A DNA stretch of 43,024 nucleotides from an uncultured Collinsella sp. (GTDB taxonomy: Bacteria > Actinomycetota > Coriobacteriia > Coriobacteriales > Coriobacteriaceae), in NCBI GenBank assembly GCA_902478985.1, contig CABSNH010000002.1, positions 1-43,024 of the forward strand, written 5' to 3'. Within the stretch, counting starts at the first letter, position 1, and every line of letters begins with the position of its first letter. Below, piece after piece: positions 33,567 to 42,006 of the stretch. The position numbers were made by a program, and so were the translations under genes. The notes beneath the pieces are model-generated. The model searched no databases, was not told where the DNA came from, and saw nothing but the letters and a program-made list of their open reading frames with translations.

Positions 33567-34103
33567 GTGTCTCGTATCGGTAATAAGCCTGTCCAGATTC
33601 CCGCCGGAGTCGAAGTGGCAGTCAACGGCAACAACGTTGTCGTCAAGGGCCCCAAGGGCCAGCTCGAGCTCGATGTTTTTGAGAAGCTCACCATCAACGT
33701 CGAGGACAACGTCCTCACCGTTTCCCGTCCCGACGACGAGCGTGAGACCCGTGCCCGCCACGGCCTCACCCGCGCCCTCATCCACAACATGGTTGTTGGC
33801 GTTTCCGAGGGCTTCGAGAAGAAGCTCGAGCTCGCCGGCGTCGGCTACCGCGTGCAGCAGAAGGGCAAGAACCTCGAGTTCTCCCTGGGCTTCTCGCACC
33901 CCGTGATCGTCGAGGCTCCCGAGGGCATCACCTTCGAGGTTCCCGACAACACCCACGTGAACGTCAAGGGTATCAACAAGCAGCAGGTCGGTCAGATCGC
34001 CGCTGAGATCCGCGGCCATCGTCCTCCCGAGCCTTACAAGGGCAAGGGTATCCACTATGTTGGCGAGCACATCCGCCGCAAGCTGGGTAAGGCCGCCAAG
34101 TAG
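33567..34103 (+). CDS. rplF: 50S ribosomal protein L6
   Basis: 178 aa in two similar domains, beginning MSRIGNKPVQIPAGVEV and ending RPPEPYKGKGIHYVGEHIRR. L6 binds 23S rRNA near the factor-binding site. The start is GTG behind AAAGGAG. A perfect 8-bp hairpin lies between this gene and rplR. Confidence 0.97.
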   Translation: MSRIGNKPVQIPAGVEVAVNGNNVVVKGPKGQLELDVFEKLTINVEDNVLTVSRPDDERETRARHGLTRALIHNMVVGVSEGFEKKLELAGVGYRVQQKGKNLEFSLGFSHPVIVEAPEGITFEVPDNTHVNVKGINKQQVGQIAAEIRGHRPPEPYKGKGIHYVGEHIRRKLGKAAK

Positions 34104-34128
34104 TCGTAACCGACTCACTCGCATAAGA

Positions 34129-34150
34129 CCAGCACCCCGTTAGGTGCTGG
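34129..34150 (+). promoter_or_regulatory. Hairpin between rplF and rplR
   Basis: CCAGCACC and GGTGCTGG form a perfect 8-bp stem with loop CCGTTA. There is no T tract directly after it (TTTTT occurs 12 bp later, just before the ribosome binding site). Possibly a processing or partial attenuation site. Confidence 0.45.
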
Positions 34151-34178
34151 CAAGATCAACCTTTTTAGGAGTTTACGT

Positions 34179-34547
34179 ATGAACAAGCATAAGGCGAAGC
34201 TGGAAGGCCTCAAGCGTCGTCAGCGTCGTGTTCGCGGCAAGGTCTCGGGTACCGCCGAGCGTCCGCGTCTTCGCGTGACCCGTACCAACGCCAACATCTA
34301 TGCCCAGATCATCGACGACAGCAAGGGCTCCAGCCTGACGCTCGTCTCCGCCTCGACCCTCGAGGCCGAGTTCAAGGGCACCCACACCTCGAACAAGGAG
34401 GCTGCGGAGAAGGTCGGTCAGCTCGTTGGCAAGCGTGCCATCGAGGCCGGCATCACCAAGGTCGCTTTCGATCGTGGTGGCCGTATCTACCATGGCCGCG
34501 TCAAGGCCCTCGCCGACGGTGCTCGTGCCGCCGGTCTCGAGTTCTAG
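34179..34547 (+). CDS. rplR: 50S ribosomal protein L18
   Basis: 122 aa. The basic N-terminus RRQRRVRGKVSGTAERPRL binds 5S rRNA, and the C-terminus has VAFDRGGRIYHGRVKALADG. L18 links 5S to 23S rRNA together with L5. TTTTTAGGAG precedes the ATG. Confidence 0.97.
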   Translation: MNKHKAKLEGLKRRQRRVRGKVSGTAERPRLRVTRTNANIYAQIIDDSKGSSLTLVSASTLEAEFKGTHTSNKEAAEKVGQLVGKRAIEAGITKVAFDRGGRIYHGRVKALADGARAAGLEF

Positions 34548-34561
34548 GAGGTATGTAGCAC

Positions 34562-35086
34562 ATGGCTCGTAATCAGAAGCAGCAGCGCGAGGCCTCCGAG
34601 TTCGAGGAGCGCGTCGTTTACATCAACCGCGTGTCGAAGACCGTCAAGGGTGGTCGTCGCATGAGCCTCGTCGCTCTCGTCGTCGTTGGCGACGGCAAGG
34701 GCAACGTCGGCGTTGGCATGGGCAAGTCCGCTGAGGTGCCCATGGCCATCTCCAAGGCGTCTCTCGATGCCAAGAAGAACATGTTCCACGTGCCGGTGAC
34801 CGAGCAGGGCACCATCCCGCACGAGGTTCTCGGCCACTTTGGTGCCGGCCGCATCATCATCAAGCCCGCTGTCGAGGGTACCGGCGTTATCGCCGGCGGC
34901 GCTGTGCGTCCCCTCTTCGAGCTTGCTGGCATCAAGAACGTCCTGTCCAAGTCCCTCGGTACCGACAACGGCCTCAACATCATCAAGGCTGCCGTCGAGG
35001 GCCTCAAGGAGCTCTCCAGCCCTGAGGACGTCGCGGCTCGCCGTGGCCTGACGGTCTCCGAGATGTTCGTCGGTAAGGAGAACTAA
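34562..35086 (+). CDS. rpsE: 30S ribosomal protein S5
   Basis: 174 aa. The double-stranded RNA-binding region EERVVYINRVSKTVKGGRRM is followed by GDGKGNVGVGMGKSAEVP and the second domain GTGVIAGGAVRPLFELAGI. S5 lies at the mRNA entry side of the small subunit and affects decoding accuracy. GGAGGT ends the preceding gene and serves as its ribosome binding site. Confidence 0.97.
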   Translation: MARNQKQQREASEFEERVVYINRVSKTVKGGRRMSLVALVVVGDGKGNVGVGMGKSAEVPMAISKASLDAKKNMFHVPVTEQGTIPHEVLGHFGAGRIIIKPAVEGTGVIAGGAVRPLFELAGIKNVLSKSLGTDNGLNIIKAAVEGLKELSSPEDVAARRGLTVSEMFVGKEN

Positions 35087-35088
35087 GC

Positions 35089-35271
35089 ATGGCTGACACC
35101 ATCAAGATCAAGCAGGTCCGCAGCACCAATGGTTGCAAGCAGGACCAGGTCCGTACTGTCCGTGCCCTCGGTCTCCACAGGATCCGCGAGGTTCGCGAGA
35201 TTGCTGACAACGAGTCCGTCCGCGGCATGATCTTCAAGGTCAAGCACCTTGTCGAGATTGTAGAGGAGTAG
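35089..35271 (+). CDS. rpmD: 50S ribosomal protein L30
   Basis: 60 aa, normal for bacterial L30. It contains IKIKQVRSTNGC and the central LGLHRIREVREIADNESVRG; it ends VKHLVEIVEE. The ATG lies 2 bp after the rpsE stop with GGAG inside the rpsE end, indicating coupled translation. Confidence 0.96.
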   Translation: MADTIKIKQVRSTNGCKQDQVRTVRALGLHRIREVREIADNESVRGMIFKVKHLVEIVEE

Positions 35272-35274
35272 CAA

Positions 35275-35724
35275 ATGCAGCTTCACGATCTTACTCCCGC
35301 GCCCGGTTCCACCAAGAACCGCAAGCGCGTCGGCCGTGGCAATTCTTCGGGTCACGGCACCACTTCTGGCCGCGGTCAGAAGGGCCAGGGTTCCCGCTCT
35401 GGCGGCACCAAGGGTGCCGGCTTCGAGGGTGGCCAGACTCCGCTGGCTATGCGCCTGCCCAAGCTTCCGGGCTTCCGCAACCCCCGTCGTATCGAGTACA
35501 CCGCCGTTAACGTTGAGCGTCTCGAGCGCAAGTTCGAGGACGGCGCTGTGATCGACGGTGCCGCTCTTAAGGCCGCTCGCATCACCAAGAGCGAGTTCGA
35601 GCCCGTCAAGGTGCTCGGCAATGGTGAGCTCACCAAGAAGTTCACGGTCAAGGTCGACAAGGTCAGCGCTTCTGCGCAGGCCAAGATCGAGGCCGCCGGC
35701 GGAAAGGTCGAGCTGCCGTGCTAA
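35275..35724 (+). CDS. rplO: 50S ribosomal protein L15
   Basis: 149 aa. The glycine- and arginine-rich N-terminal extension (KRVGRGNSSGHGTTSGRGQK) threads into 23S rRNA, followed by the globular part with GFEGGQTPLAMRLPKLPGF. The stop overlaps the secY GTG start by 7 bp. Confidence 0.97.
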   Translation: MQLHDLTPAPGSTKNRKRVGRGNSSGHGTTSGRGQKGQGSRSGGTKGAGFEGGQTPLAMRLPKLPGFRNPRRIEYTAVNVERLERKFEDGAVIDGAALKAARITKSEFEPVKVLGNGELTKKFTVKVDKVSASAQAKIEAAGGKVELPC

Positions 35725-37004
35725 ATGGTCTTAAGAATGCTTTCCGCATCAAAGAATTGCGCGAAAAGATTCTTTTTACCATAGCTATGCTCGTCGTGTA
35801 CCGCATTGGTGCGCACGTTCCTGTGCCCGGCATTCCCTTCCAGGGGATGCTGGGCCTTTTCTCGACCGATAACAATTCGGTCGCCGCAGGTGCTATGGCC
35901 CTCCTGAATCTTTTCTCTGGTGGCGCGTTGAGCTATGTGTCGGTGTTCTCCCTGGGCATCATGCCTTACATCACCAGCTCGATCATCCTCCAGATGCTCC
36001 AGGCCGTTGTGCCTTCCCTGCATGAGCTTGCCCGCGAGGGCGAGGTCGGTCAGACTAAGATCACGCAGTATTCGCGTTACCTCACCCTGGCTCTGGCAAT
36101 CCTCAACTCCGTGGGTTACCTCTTCCTCTTTAAGAGCTTCGGCATCAGCTTTACTGGCGCCGGCGCTCCCGAGATCATCTTCGACCTCATGATCGTCGGC
36201 ACGCTCACCGCGGGCGCCATGCTGATCATGTGGATTGGTGAGCTCATCACCCAGCGCGGTATCGGCAATGGCATGTCGCTGATCATCTTTGCGAACATCA
36301 TGGCCGGTCTGCCGCAGGCGATCTTCTCCAGCACCGAGGGCAATGCCGGTGGCATCATCACCATGGTGATCATCTGCGCCATCATCCTGCTGGTCATCCC
36401 GCTGATTGTTTTCCTTGAGCGCGGCCAGCGCCGCATTCCGGTCTCCTACGCTAAGCGCGTCGTGGGCCGTCGCATGATGGGTGGCCAGACCACCTACCTG
36501 CCCATCAAGGTCAACACCGCGGGTGTCGTGCCGATCATCTTCGCTTCGGCGCTGCTGTACTTCCCGGCCCAGATTGCCGTGTTCTTCCCCGGCATCGGCT
36601 GGATCCAGGCAGTTGCCTCTGCGCTTTCGACCGGTTGGCTCAACTGGGTGCTTAACGTTGTCCTCATCGTGTTCTTCGCGTACTTCTACACCTCCATGGT
36701 GTTCAACCCCGATGACACGGCCGACAACCTTAAGAAGCAGGGCGGCTTTATTCCGGGCGTCCGTCCGGGTAGGGCTACCGCGGCCTACATCAAGAACGCG
36801 CTCAACAAGATCACGCTTCCCAGCGCTGTCTTTTTGGCGCTCATCGCCATCGTGCCTTCGATCATCTTCTCCTTCACGGGTAACCATCTGATCCAGGCGT
36901 TTGGCGGCACGTCCATCCTCATCATGGTCGGCGTCGTGCTCGACACGGTCGATAAGCTCGAAGGCCAGATCAAGATGTATGATTACGATGGATTCTTTAA
37001 ATAG
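35718..37004 (+). CDS. secY: Preprotein translocase subunit SecY
   Basis: 428 aa with ten hydrophobic segments. The start GTG overlaps the end of rplO. Recognisable blocks are RIGAHVPVPGIP near the first segment and plug, NLFSGGALSYVSVFSLGIMP, the Q-rich cytoplasmic loop QTKITQYSRYLTL, and ERGQRRIPVSYAKRVVGRR in the loop that contacts SecA and ribosomes. SecY forms the protein-conducting channel with SecE and SecG. Confidence 0.97.
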   Translation: MLNGLKNAFRIKELREKILFTIAMLVVYRIGAHVPVPGIPFQGMLGLFSTDNNSVAAGAMALLNLFSGGALSYVSVFSLGIMPYITSSIILQMLQAVVPSLHELAREGEVGQTKITQYSRYLTLALAILNSVGYLFLFKSFGISFTGAGAPEIIFDLMIVGTLTAGAMLIMWIGELITQRGIGNGMSLIIFANIMAGLPQAIFSSTEGNAGGIITMVIICAIILLVIPLIVFLERGQRRIPVSYAKRVVGRRMMGGQTTYLPIKVNTAGVVPIIFASALLYFPAQIAVFFPGIGWIQAVASALSTGWLNWVLNVVLIVFFAYFYTSMVFNPDDTADNLKKQGGFIPGVRPGRATAAYIKNALNKITLPSAVFLALIAIVPSIIFSFTGNHLIQAFGGTSILIMVGVVLDTVDKLEGQIKMYDYDGFFK

Positions 37005-37022
37005 GCTAGAGGAGGATTGCTC

Positions 37023-37649
37023 ATGAACCTCGTATTGCTCGGAGCTCCGGGTGCCGGTAAGGGCACCGTCGCACAGGAGCTCGTCGCCGAGTTTGGCGTC
37101 GCTCACATTTCCACGGGCGACCTGCTGCGTGCTGCCGTCAAGGGTGGCACCGAGCTTGGTATTCAGGCTAAGAAGTACATGGACGCTGGCGAGCTCGTTC
37201 CCGACCAGCTCGTGATCGACCTTGTCAAGGAGCGCCTTGCCGCCGATGACGCCCAGCAGGGCTTCATCCTCGATGGCTTCCCGCGCAACACCGCCCAGGC
37301 TGTGACGCTCGATTCCGAGCTCTCCGCTATGGGTCGCGAGATCGACTGCGCCCTTCTGGTCGATGTGGCCCCCGACGTCATCATCGATCGTCTGTCTTCG
37401 CGTCGCACCTGCCGCGCCTGCGGTTACACCGGCACGGCTGCCGATGCTACCTGCCCCAAGTGTGGCGGCGAGATGTATCAGCGCGACGACGACAAGCCCG
37501 AGACCATCAAGAACCGTCTCGACGTCTACGAGAAGTCCACGAGCCCGCTCGTCGACTACTATCGTGGCCAGGGTCTGCTCAAGTCGGTCAACGGTGACCA
37601 GGCTCGCGAGACCGTGTACGGGGATGTCAAAGAGGCTCTCGGTCTATGA
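37023..37649 (+). CDS. adk: Adenylate kinase, zinc-lid form
   Basis: 208 aa from ATG 37023, which has GAGGAGG upstream; the TTG at 37017 is less likely. The P-loop is GAPGAGKGT at 7-15. The LID carries Cys130, Cys133, Cys144 and Cys147 (CRAC ... CPKC), the zinc-binding type common in Gram-positives. The NMP-binding block DGFPRNTAQA is present. It interconverts AMP, ADP and ATP. Its stop overlaps the map start by 4 bp. Confidence 0.97.
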   Translation: MNLVLLGAPGAGKGTVAQELVAEFGVAHISTGDLLRAAVKGGTELGIQAKKYMDAGELVPDQLVIDLVKERLAADDAQQGFILDGFPRNTAQAVTLDSELSAMGREIDCALLVDVAPDVIIDRLSSRRTCRACGYTGTAADATCPKCGGEMYQRDDDKPETIKNRLDVYEKSTSPLVDYYRGQGLLKSVNGDQARETVYGDVKEALGL

Positions 37650-38434
37650 TCAAGATTAAGTCTGCAACGCAAATTGAGCAGATGAAGAAGGCAGGAGCGC
37701 TATCTAAGATGGCGCTCCGCCACGTTGGAGCCATGGTTCGCCCCGGCGTGTCGACCTTCGAACTCGATCAGCTTGCCGAGCAGATTATCCGCATGCATGG
37801 CGGCACCCCTGCCTTCAAGGGTTACGGCGGGTTCCCCGGAACCATTTGCGCATCAATTAACGATGCCGTGGTTCACGGTATTCCCAACCCCGACATGATC
37901 CTGCGCGATGGCGATATCATCTCTATCGATACGGGAGCTGTCGTTGACGGTTGGGTTGGCGATAACGCCTGGACGTTTTTCGTCGGCATGCCCACGCCCG
38001 AGGCCAAGGCCCTGTGCGAGGTTACGCGCGATTGCCTTAAGGCTGCTATCGAGCAGGCTGTTCCCGGTAACCATATCGGGGACGTCGGCTATGCCGTTCA
38101 GTCTCTCGCCGAGTCTCACGGGTACGGCGTGCTTCGCGATTACGTGGGGCATGGTATCGGCCGCGTGATGCACGAGGACCCCAACGTTCCAAATTATGGA
38201 AAGAAGGGGAGAGGCGTTCGCCTTCAGGCTGGTATGGTCATCGCCATCGAGCCGATGGTTACGATGGGTTCCAATCATGTGAGCACGGGCTCCGATGGTT
38301 GGATCGTTACGACCAACGACCACCTGCCCGCCGCGCACTACGAGAACACCGTCGCCATTACCAATGACGGCCCGGTGATTCTTACCACGGATGCCCAGGG
38401 TGCTTGGTGTTCCTTGCAGGGCGGAGAAATGTAA
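37646..38434 (+). CDS. map: Methionine aminopeptidase, type I
   Basis: 262 aa, pita-bread fold. Metal ligands are recognisable in order: Asp in DTGAVVDGWVGD (two Asp), His in GHGIGRVMHEDP, Glu in IAIEPMVTMG and Glu in HYENTVAIT. It removes the initiator methionine from nascent proteins. ATGA overlap with adk shows translational coupling. A new promoter follows the stop. Confidence 0.97.
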   Translation: MIKIKSATQIEQMKKAGALSKMALRHVGAMVRPGVSTFELDQLAEQIIRMHGGTPAFKGYGGFPGTICASINDAVVHGIPNPDMILRDGDIISIDTGAVVDGWVGDNAWTFFVGMPTPEAKALCEVTRDCLKAAIEQAVPGNHIGDVGYAVQSLAESHGYGVLRDYVGHGIGRVMHEDPNVPNYGKKGRGVRLQAGMVIAIEPMVTMGSNHVSTGSDGWIVTTNDHLPAAHYENTVAITNDGPVILTTDAQGAWCSLQGGEM

Positions 38435-38470
38435 CAAGTTCCACTTAGATGTGGAGCCATTACGAAGATA

Positions 38471-38499
38471 TTACGATACGTGCATGCGTATTGTAGAAT
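38471..38499 (+). promoter_or_regulatory. Internal promoter before infA
   Basis: TTACGA (38471-38476), a 17-bp spacer and TAGAAT (38494-38499) give a good sigma-70-type match in the 104-bp gap after map. The spacer region is nearly palindromic around GCATGC. It would allow separate expression of infA and the alpha operon. Confidence 0.55.
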
Positions 38500-38538
38500 A
38501 CTCAATCGCTGTCGTTTTCTAGAGAAAGATGATTGCTT

Positions 38539-38757
38539 GTGAAGAAGGAAGACGCAATTGAGCTCGAGGGTACGGTAAAGGAACCGCTGCCCAACGCCAT
38601 GTTTAAGGTCGAGCTCGAGAACGGTCATTCGGTTCTGTGCAACATTTCTGGCAAGATCCGAATGAATTACATCCGCATTCTCCCCGGTGACAGGGTTGTC
38701 GTGGAGCTTTCCCCGTACGACCTGACCCGCGGTCGCATCACCTATCGCTATAAATAG
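38539..38757 (+). CDS. infA: Translation initiation factor IF-1
   Basis: 72 aa from GTG 38539, exactly the standard IF-1 length. A TTG two codons upstream is in frame but less likely. The OB-fold sequence has IELEGTVKEPLPNAMFKVEL, GHSVLCNISGKIRMNYIRI and ends DLTRGRITYRYK. IF-1 binds the A site during initiation. The ribosome binding site is weak. Confidence 0.95.
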   Translation: MKKEDAIELEGTVKEPLPNAMFKVELENGHSVLCNISGKIRMNYIRILPGDRVVVELSPYDLTRGRITYRYK

Positions 38758-38904
38758 CGGCACGCATACACGCTCTTTTCCGACTGCAGGCTTAGCTCAA
38801 CCTACGGTCGGTTTGCGTGTGAAGACCAGCCATAGTTTTAAACGCCTGCGGCTGGGCGAGTAGATAGTAGGGAAGTAGTTTGAGCGCTACCGAAAGGAAG
38901 AACG

Positions 38905-39018
38905 ATGAAGGTACGTCCTTCGGTCAAGAAGATGTGCGATAAGTGCAAAATCATTAGGCGCCACGGCAAGGTCCTCGTCATTTGCGAGAACCCCCGTCAT
39001 AAGCAGCGTCAGGGTTAA
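38905..39018 (+). CDS. rpmJ: 50S ribosomal protein L36
   Basis: 37 aa. It reads MKVRPSVKKMCDKCKIIRRH, then VLVICENPRHKQRQG; the zinc ligands are two cysteines in CDKC, Cys27 and His32. It is the zinc-containing form. GAAAGGAAG precedes the ATG. It lies 147 bp after infA, a gap holding CACGCA/TGCGTG and CCGAC/GTCGG nested repeats that may form a leader structure. Confidence 0.96.
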   Translation: MKVRPSVKKMCDKCKIIRRHGKVLVICENPRHKQRQG

Positions 39019-39032
39019 GAGAGGAGACTACG

Positions 39033-39407
39033 TTGGCCCGTATTAATGGTGTCGACCTCCCGCGTGAGAAGCGCGTTGAGATCGGTCTGACCTACATTTA
39101 CGGCATCGGCCGCACCACTGCGACGAAGATCTGCGTCGAGTGCAACGTTAACGTGGACACGCGCGTTAAGGACCTCACCGAGGATGAGGTTAACGCCATC
39201 CGCGATTATATCGATAAGAATCAGATCATGGTTGAGGGCGACCTCCGCCGTGAGCGCAACCAGAACGTCAAGCGCCTTATGGACATCGGCTGCAACCGCG
39301 GCCTTCGTCACCGCAAGGGCCTCCCGGTCCGCGGCCAGCGCACCCACACTAACGCTCGTACCCGCAAGGGCCCGAAGCGTCAGATCGGTGCTAAGAAGAA
39401 GAAATAA
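39033..39407 (+). CDS. rpsM: 30S ribosomal protein S13
   Basis: 124 aa with TTG start behind GAGGAG. It begins ARINGVDLPREKRVEIGLTY and has the typical GRTTATKIC helix-hairpin-helix and the basic tail RGQRTHTNARTRKGPKRQIG that contacts tRNA in the P site. Confidence 0.97.
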   Translation: MARINGVDLPREKRVEIGLTYIYGIGRTTATKICVECNVNVDTRVKDLTEDEVNAIRDYIDKNQIMVEGDLRRERNQNVKRLMDIGCNRGLRHRKGLPVRGQRTHTNARTRKGPKRQIGAKKKK

Positions 39408-39421
39408 GGAGCGCTAGATAG

Positions 39422-39826
39422 ATGGCTACTGCTAAGAAGAACGTTCGCGCTGCCCGTCTGAAGCGCGCGGACCGTAAGAACATTTCCGTGGGCCAGGCTC
39501 ACATTCGTTCTACGTTCAACAACACGATCGTTTCGATCACCGATCCCCAGGGCAACGTCATTTCCTGGAAGTCGGCTGGCCAGGTGGGCTTCAAGGGCTC
39601 CCGTAAGTCCACGCCGTTCGCTGCCCAGATGGCTGCCGAGGCTGCTGCTAAGCAGGCCATGGAGCACGGTATGAAGAAGGTTTCCGTCTTCGTCAAGGGC
39701 CCCGGCTCCGGTCGTGAGACCGCCATCCGCTCCCTCCAGGCTGCTGGCCTCGAGGTCTCGAGCATCCAGGACAAGACCCCCATTCCGCACAACGGCTGCC
39801 GCCCCAAGAAGCGTCGCCGCGTGTAA
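39422..39826 (+). CDS. rpsK: 30S ribosomal protein S11
   Basis: 134 aa. Conserved blocks are AHIRSTFNNTIVSITDPQGN, KGSRKSTPFAAQMAAE and the C-terminal DKTPIPHNGCRPKKRRRV. S11 lies in the platform near the mRNA exit. AAGGAG overlaps the end of rpsM. Confidence 0.97.
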   Translation: MATAKKNVRAARLKRADRKNISVGQAHIRSTFNNTIVSITDPQGNVISWKSAGQVGFKGSRKSTPFAAQMAAEAAAKQAMEHGMKKVSVFVKGPGSGRETAIRSLQAAGLEVSSIQDKTPIPHNGCRPKKRRRV

Positions 39827-39845
39827 CTGAAAGGATCGTATCAAT

Positions 39846-40442
39846 ATGGCAATCGACAGGACTCCTGTTCTTAAGCGCTGCCGTCAGCTCGGGATCGATC
39901 CCGCTGAGCTCGGTTACAGCAGCAAGAAGGAATCTATCCGTCAGCCCAAGCGCCGTCGCAAGGAATCTGAGTACGGCATGCAGCTGCGTGAGAAGCAGAA
40001 GGTCAAGTTCATCTATGGCGTTCTGGAGAAGCAGTTCCACGGCTACTTCAACAAGGCCCGTAAGATGAACGGCGTCACCGGTGAGAACCTCATGATCATC
40101 CTTGAGTCTCGCCTCGACAACGTCGTCTTCCGTCTCGGCTTCGCCCGCACCCGCAAAGAGGCTCGTCAGTCCGTCCGCCACGGTCACTTCACCGTGAACG
40201 GCAAGCGCGTGGACATCCCGTCCTACCGCGTCAAGGCCGGCGACGTCGTCGCTGTCGGCGAGAAGTTCCGTGACCTCCTCCCCATCAAGGAGGCTCTGAT
40301 TTCCTCCGAGCGCTTTGAGGTCCCTGGCTGGCTCGAGGTCGATATCGAGAAGCTGTCTGGTAACGTGCTCGCTCTGCCGACGCGTGAGCAGATCAGCGGT
40401 GATATCAACGAGCAGCTCATCGTCGAGCTCTACTCTAAGTAG
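39846..40442 (+). CDS. rpsD: 30S ribosomal protein S4
   Basis: 198 aa. The S4 RNA-binding domain shows ESRLDNVVFRLGFARTRKEA and RQSVRHGHFTVNGKRVDIPS. The N-terminus lacks zinc cysteines, so it is the zinc-free form. S4 initiates small-subunit assembly and in E. coli represses the alpha operon. Confidence 0.97.
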   Translation: MAIDRTPVLKRCRQLGIDPAELGYSSKKESIRQPKRRRKESEYGMQLREKQKVKFIYGVLEKQFHGYFNKARKMNGVTGENLMIILESRLDNVVFRLGFARTRKEARQSVRHGHFTVNGKRVDIPSYRVKAGDVVAVGEKFRDLLPIKEALISSERFEVPGWLEVDIEKLSGNVLALPTREQISGDINEQLIVELYSK

Positions 40443-40474
40443 TCCATCCGGGCTGCTGAGGCTGGAGGTAATAC

Positions 40475-41416
40475 ATGTCAGAATTCATTAGGCCTCAGGT
40501 TCAGGTCGAAGAGATCAACGAGACCTCTGCTCGTGTCTCCGTCGAGCCGCTCGAGCGTGGCTACGGCGATACGCTGGGCAACTCGCTTCGTCGTGTTCTT
40601 CTGTCCTCGCTCGAGGGTGCCGCCGTCGAGGCCATTCAGATCGATGGTGCGCAGCACGAGTTCATGACCATCCCTAACATGGTCGAGGATGTCACCGATA
40701 TCGTCCTGAATGTCAAGGGTCTTGTCTTCAGGGCTCTCGGCACGACCGACGAGGCAACCGCCACCATCTCGGTTGACGGCCCTTGCGAGGTCACCGGTGC
40801 GGACTTCTTTATTCCGTCCGAGTTTGAGCTGGTCAACCCCGAGCAGCACATTGCTACGCTCACCGAGGGTGGCCATCTCACCATGAGCATGCGCATCGGC
40901 TATGGCCGCGGCTATGTCTCTGGCGAGGCTAACAAGCGTGACAACGATCCCATCGGTGTGATCAACGTCGACTCGCTGTACTCGCCGGTGTCCCGTTGCG
41001 CCAAGCTCGTTGAGGCTTGCCGTGTCGGCCAGCATACCGACTACGACCGCCTTGTCCTCGAGATCGAGACCAACGGTTCCATCGCCCCGCGCGACGCCGT
41101 GGTCCAGGCTGCCAATATCATCAACCAGCATATGGCCGCCTTTATGAACCTTGCCGAGACCCCCGAGGTCGAGGAGGAGGCTTCGATCTTCGCTCCCGAG
41201 GTCACCAACGACAACGCCGAGCTGGACAAGCAGATCGAGGATCTGGACCTTTCCGTCCGTTCCTACAACTGCCTTAAGCGCGCCAGCATTCACTCGGTCC
41301 GTCAGCTCGTTGAGTTCTCGGAGAACGATCTGCTCAACATCCGTAACTTCGGTGTTAAGTCGATCGAGGAAGTGAAGGACAAGCTTGAGTCCATGGGCCT
41401 GAGCCTGAAGGCTTAA
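40475..41416 (+). CDS. rpoA: RNA polymerase alpha subunit
   Basis: 313 aa. The N-terminal dimerisation domain has EPLERGYGDTLGNSLRRVLL and the C-terminal domain has LDLSVRSYNCLKRASIHSV and NFGVKSIEEVKDKLESMGL, which contacts UP elements and activators. GGAGG lies before the ATG. Confidence 0.97.
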   Translation: MSEFIRPQVQVEEINETSARVSVEPLERGYGDTLGNSLRRVLLSSLEGAAVEAIQIDGAQHEFMTIPNMVEDVTDIVLNVKGLVFRALGTTDEATATISVDGPCEVTGADFFIPSEFELVNPEQHIATLTEGGHLTMSMRIGYGRGYVSGEANKRDNDPIGVINVDSLYSPVSRCAKLVEACRVGQHTDYDRLVLEIETNGSIAPRDAVVQAANIINQHMAAFMNLAETPEVEEEASIFAPEVTNDNAELDKQIEDLDLSVRSYNCLKRASIHSVRQLVEFSENDLLNIRNFGVKSIEEVKDKLESMGLSLKA

Positions 41417-41446
41417 TGCTTCGCATATTTGAGGAGAAACTAGACC

Positions 41447-41914
41447 ATGCGTCACAACGTTAAGAAGGGCCTGAAGCTCGGCACCGATGCGAGCCACACC
41501 AAGGCCATGAAGAAGAGCCTTGCTAAGGCTCTCTTCGAGAACGACCGCATCAAGACCACCGAGACCCGCGCTAAGGCGCTGCGTTCGGTCGTCGACCCGA
41601 TCATCACCTGGGCCAAGAAGGGCGACCTGCACTCTCGTCGTCTGGCTATCGCCAAGCTCGGCGATAAGCAGCTCGTTGCCGAGATCTTCGACAAGGCTGC
41701 TCAGGGCATGTGGCAGGACCGCAACGGCGGTTACACCCGCATCATGAAGCTCGGTAACCGCAAGGGCGACAACGCTCCCATCGTTATCATGGAGCTCGTC
41801 ACCGAGCCTTGCACGCCTAAGGCCAAGAAGGCTGCTCCGGCCCCCAAGAAGGCCGCTGCTCCCAAGAAGGTTGAGGCTGTCGAGGAGACCGCTGCTGAGG
41901 AGACCGCTGAGTAG
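41447..41914 (+). CDS. rplQ: 50S ribosomal protein L17 with Ala/Lys/Glu tail
   Basis: 155 aa. The conserved L17 core (about 1-115) starts MRHNVKKGLKLGTDASHTKA and includes TTETRAKALRSVVDPIITWAK. About 35 extra residues follow, a low-complexity Ala-Pro-Lys then Glu-rich tail (KKAAPAPKKAAAPKK), as often seen in high-GC Gram-positives. It is the last gene of the operon, followed by a strong terminator. Confidence 0.96.
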   Translation: MRHNVKKGLKLGTDASHTKAMKKSLAKALFENDRIKTTETRAKALRSVVDPIITWAKKGDLHSRRLAIAKLGDKQLVAEIFDKAAQGMWQDRNGGYTRIMKLGNRKGDNAPIVIMELVTEPCTPKAKKAAPAPKKAAAPKKVEAVEETAAEETAE

Positions 41915-41940
41915 ACATTCTGTCTGCATAGGCTATATTC

Positions 41941-41971
41941 GAGGGGTACGTTCGCGTACCCCTCTTTTTTT
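41941..41971 (+). terminator. Strong rho-independent terminator of the ribosomal operon
   Basis: GAGGGGTACG and CGTACCCCTC form a perfect 10-bp stem capped by a UUCG tetraloop, followed by seven Ts. This is a textbook intrinsic terminator and separates rplQ from truA. Confidence 0.97.
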
Positions 41972-42006
41972 GTCGCAATACCGTTGCTAGTTTGTTGGGA
42001 GCGCCC

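Noticed and set aside
38780..38815. tRNA-like segment (TTAGCTCAA resembling a D-arm)
   Set aside because: No anticodon stem, T-loop GGTTCGA or acceptor pairing could be found around it.
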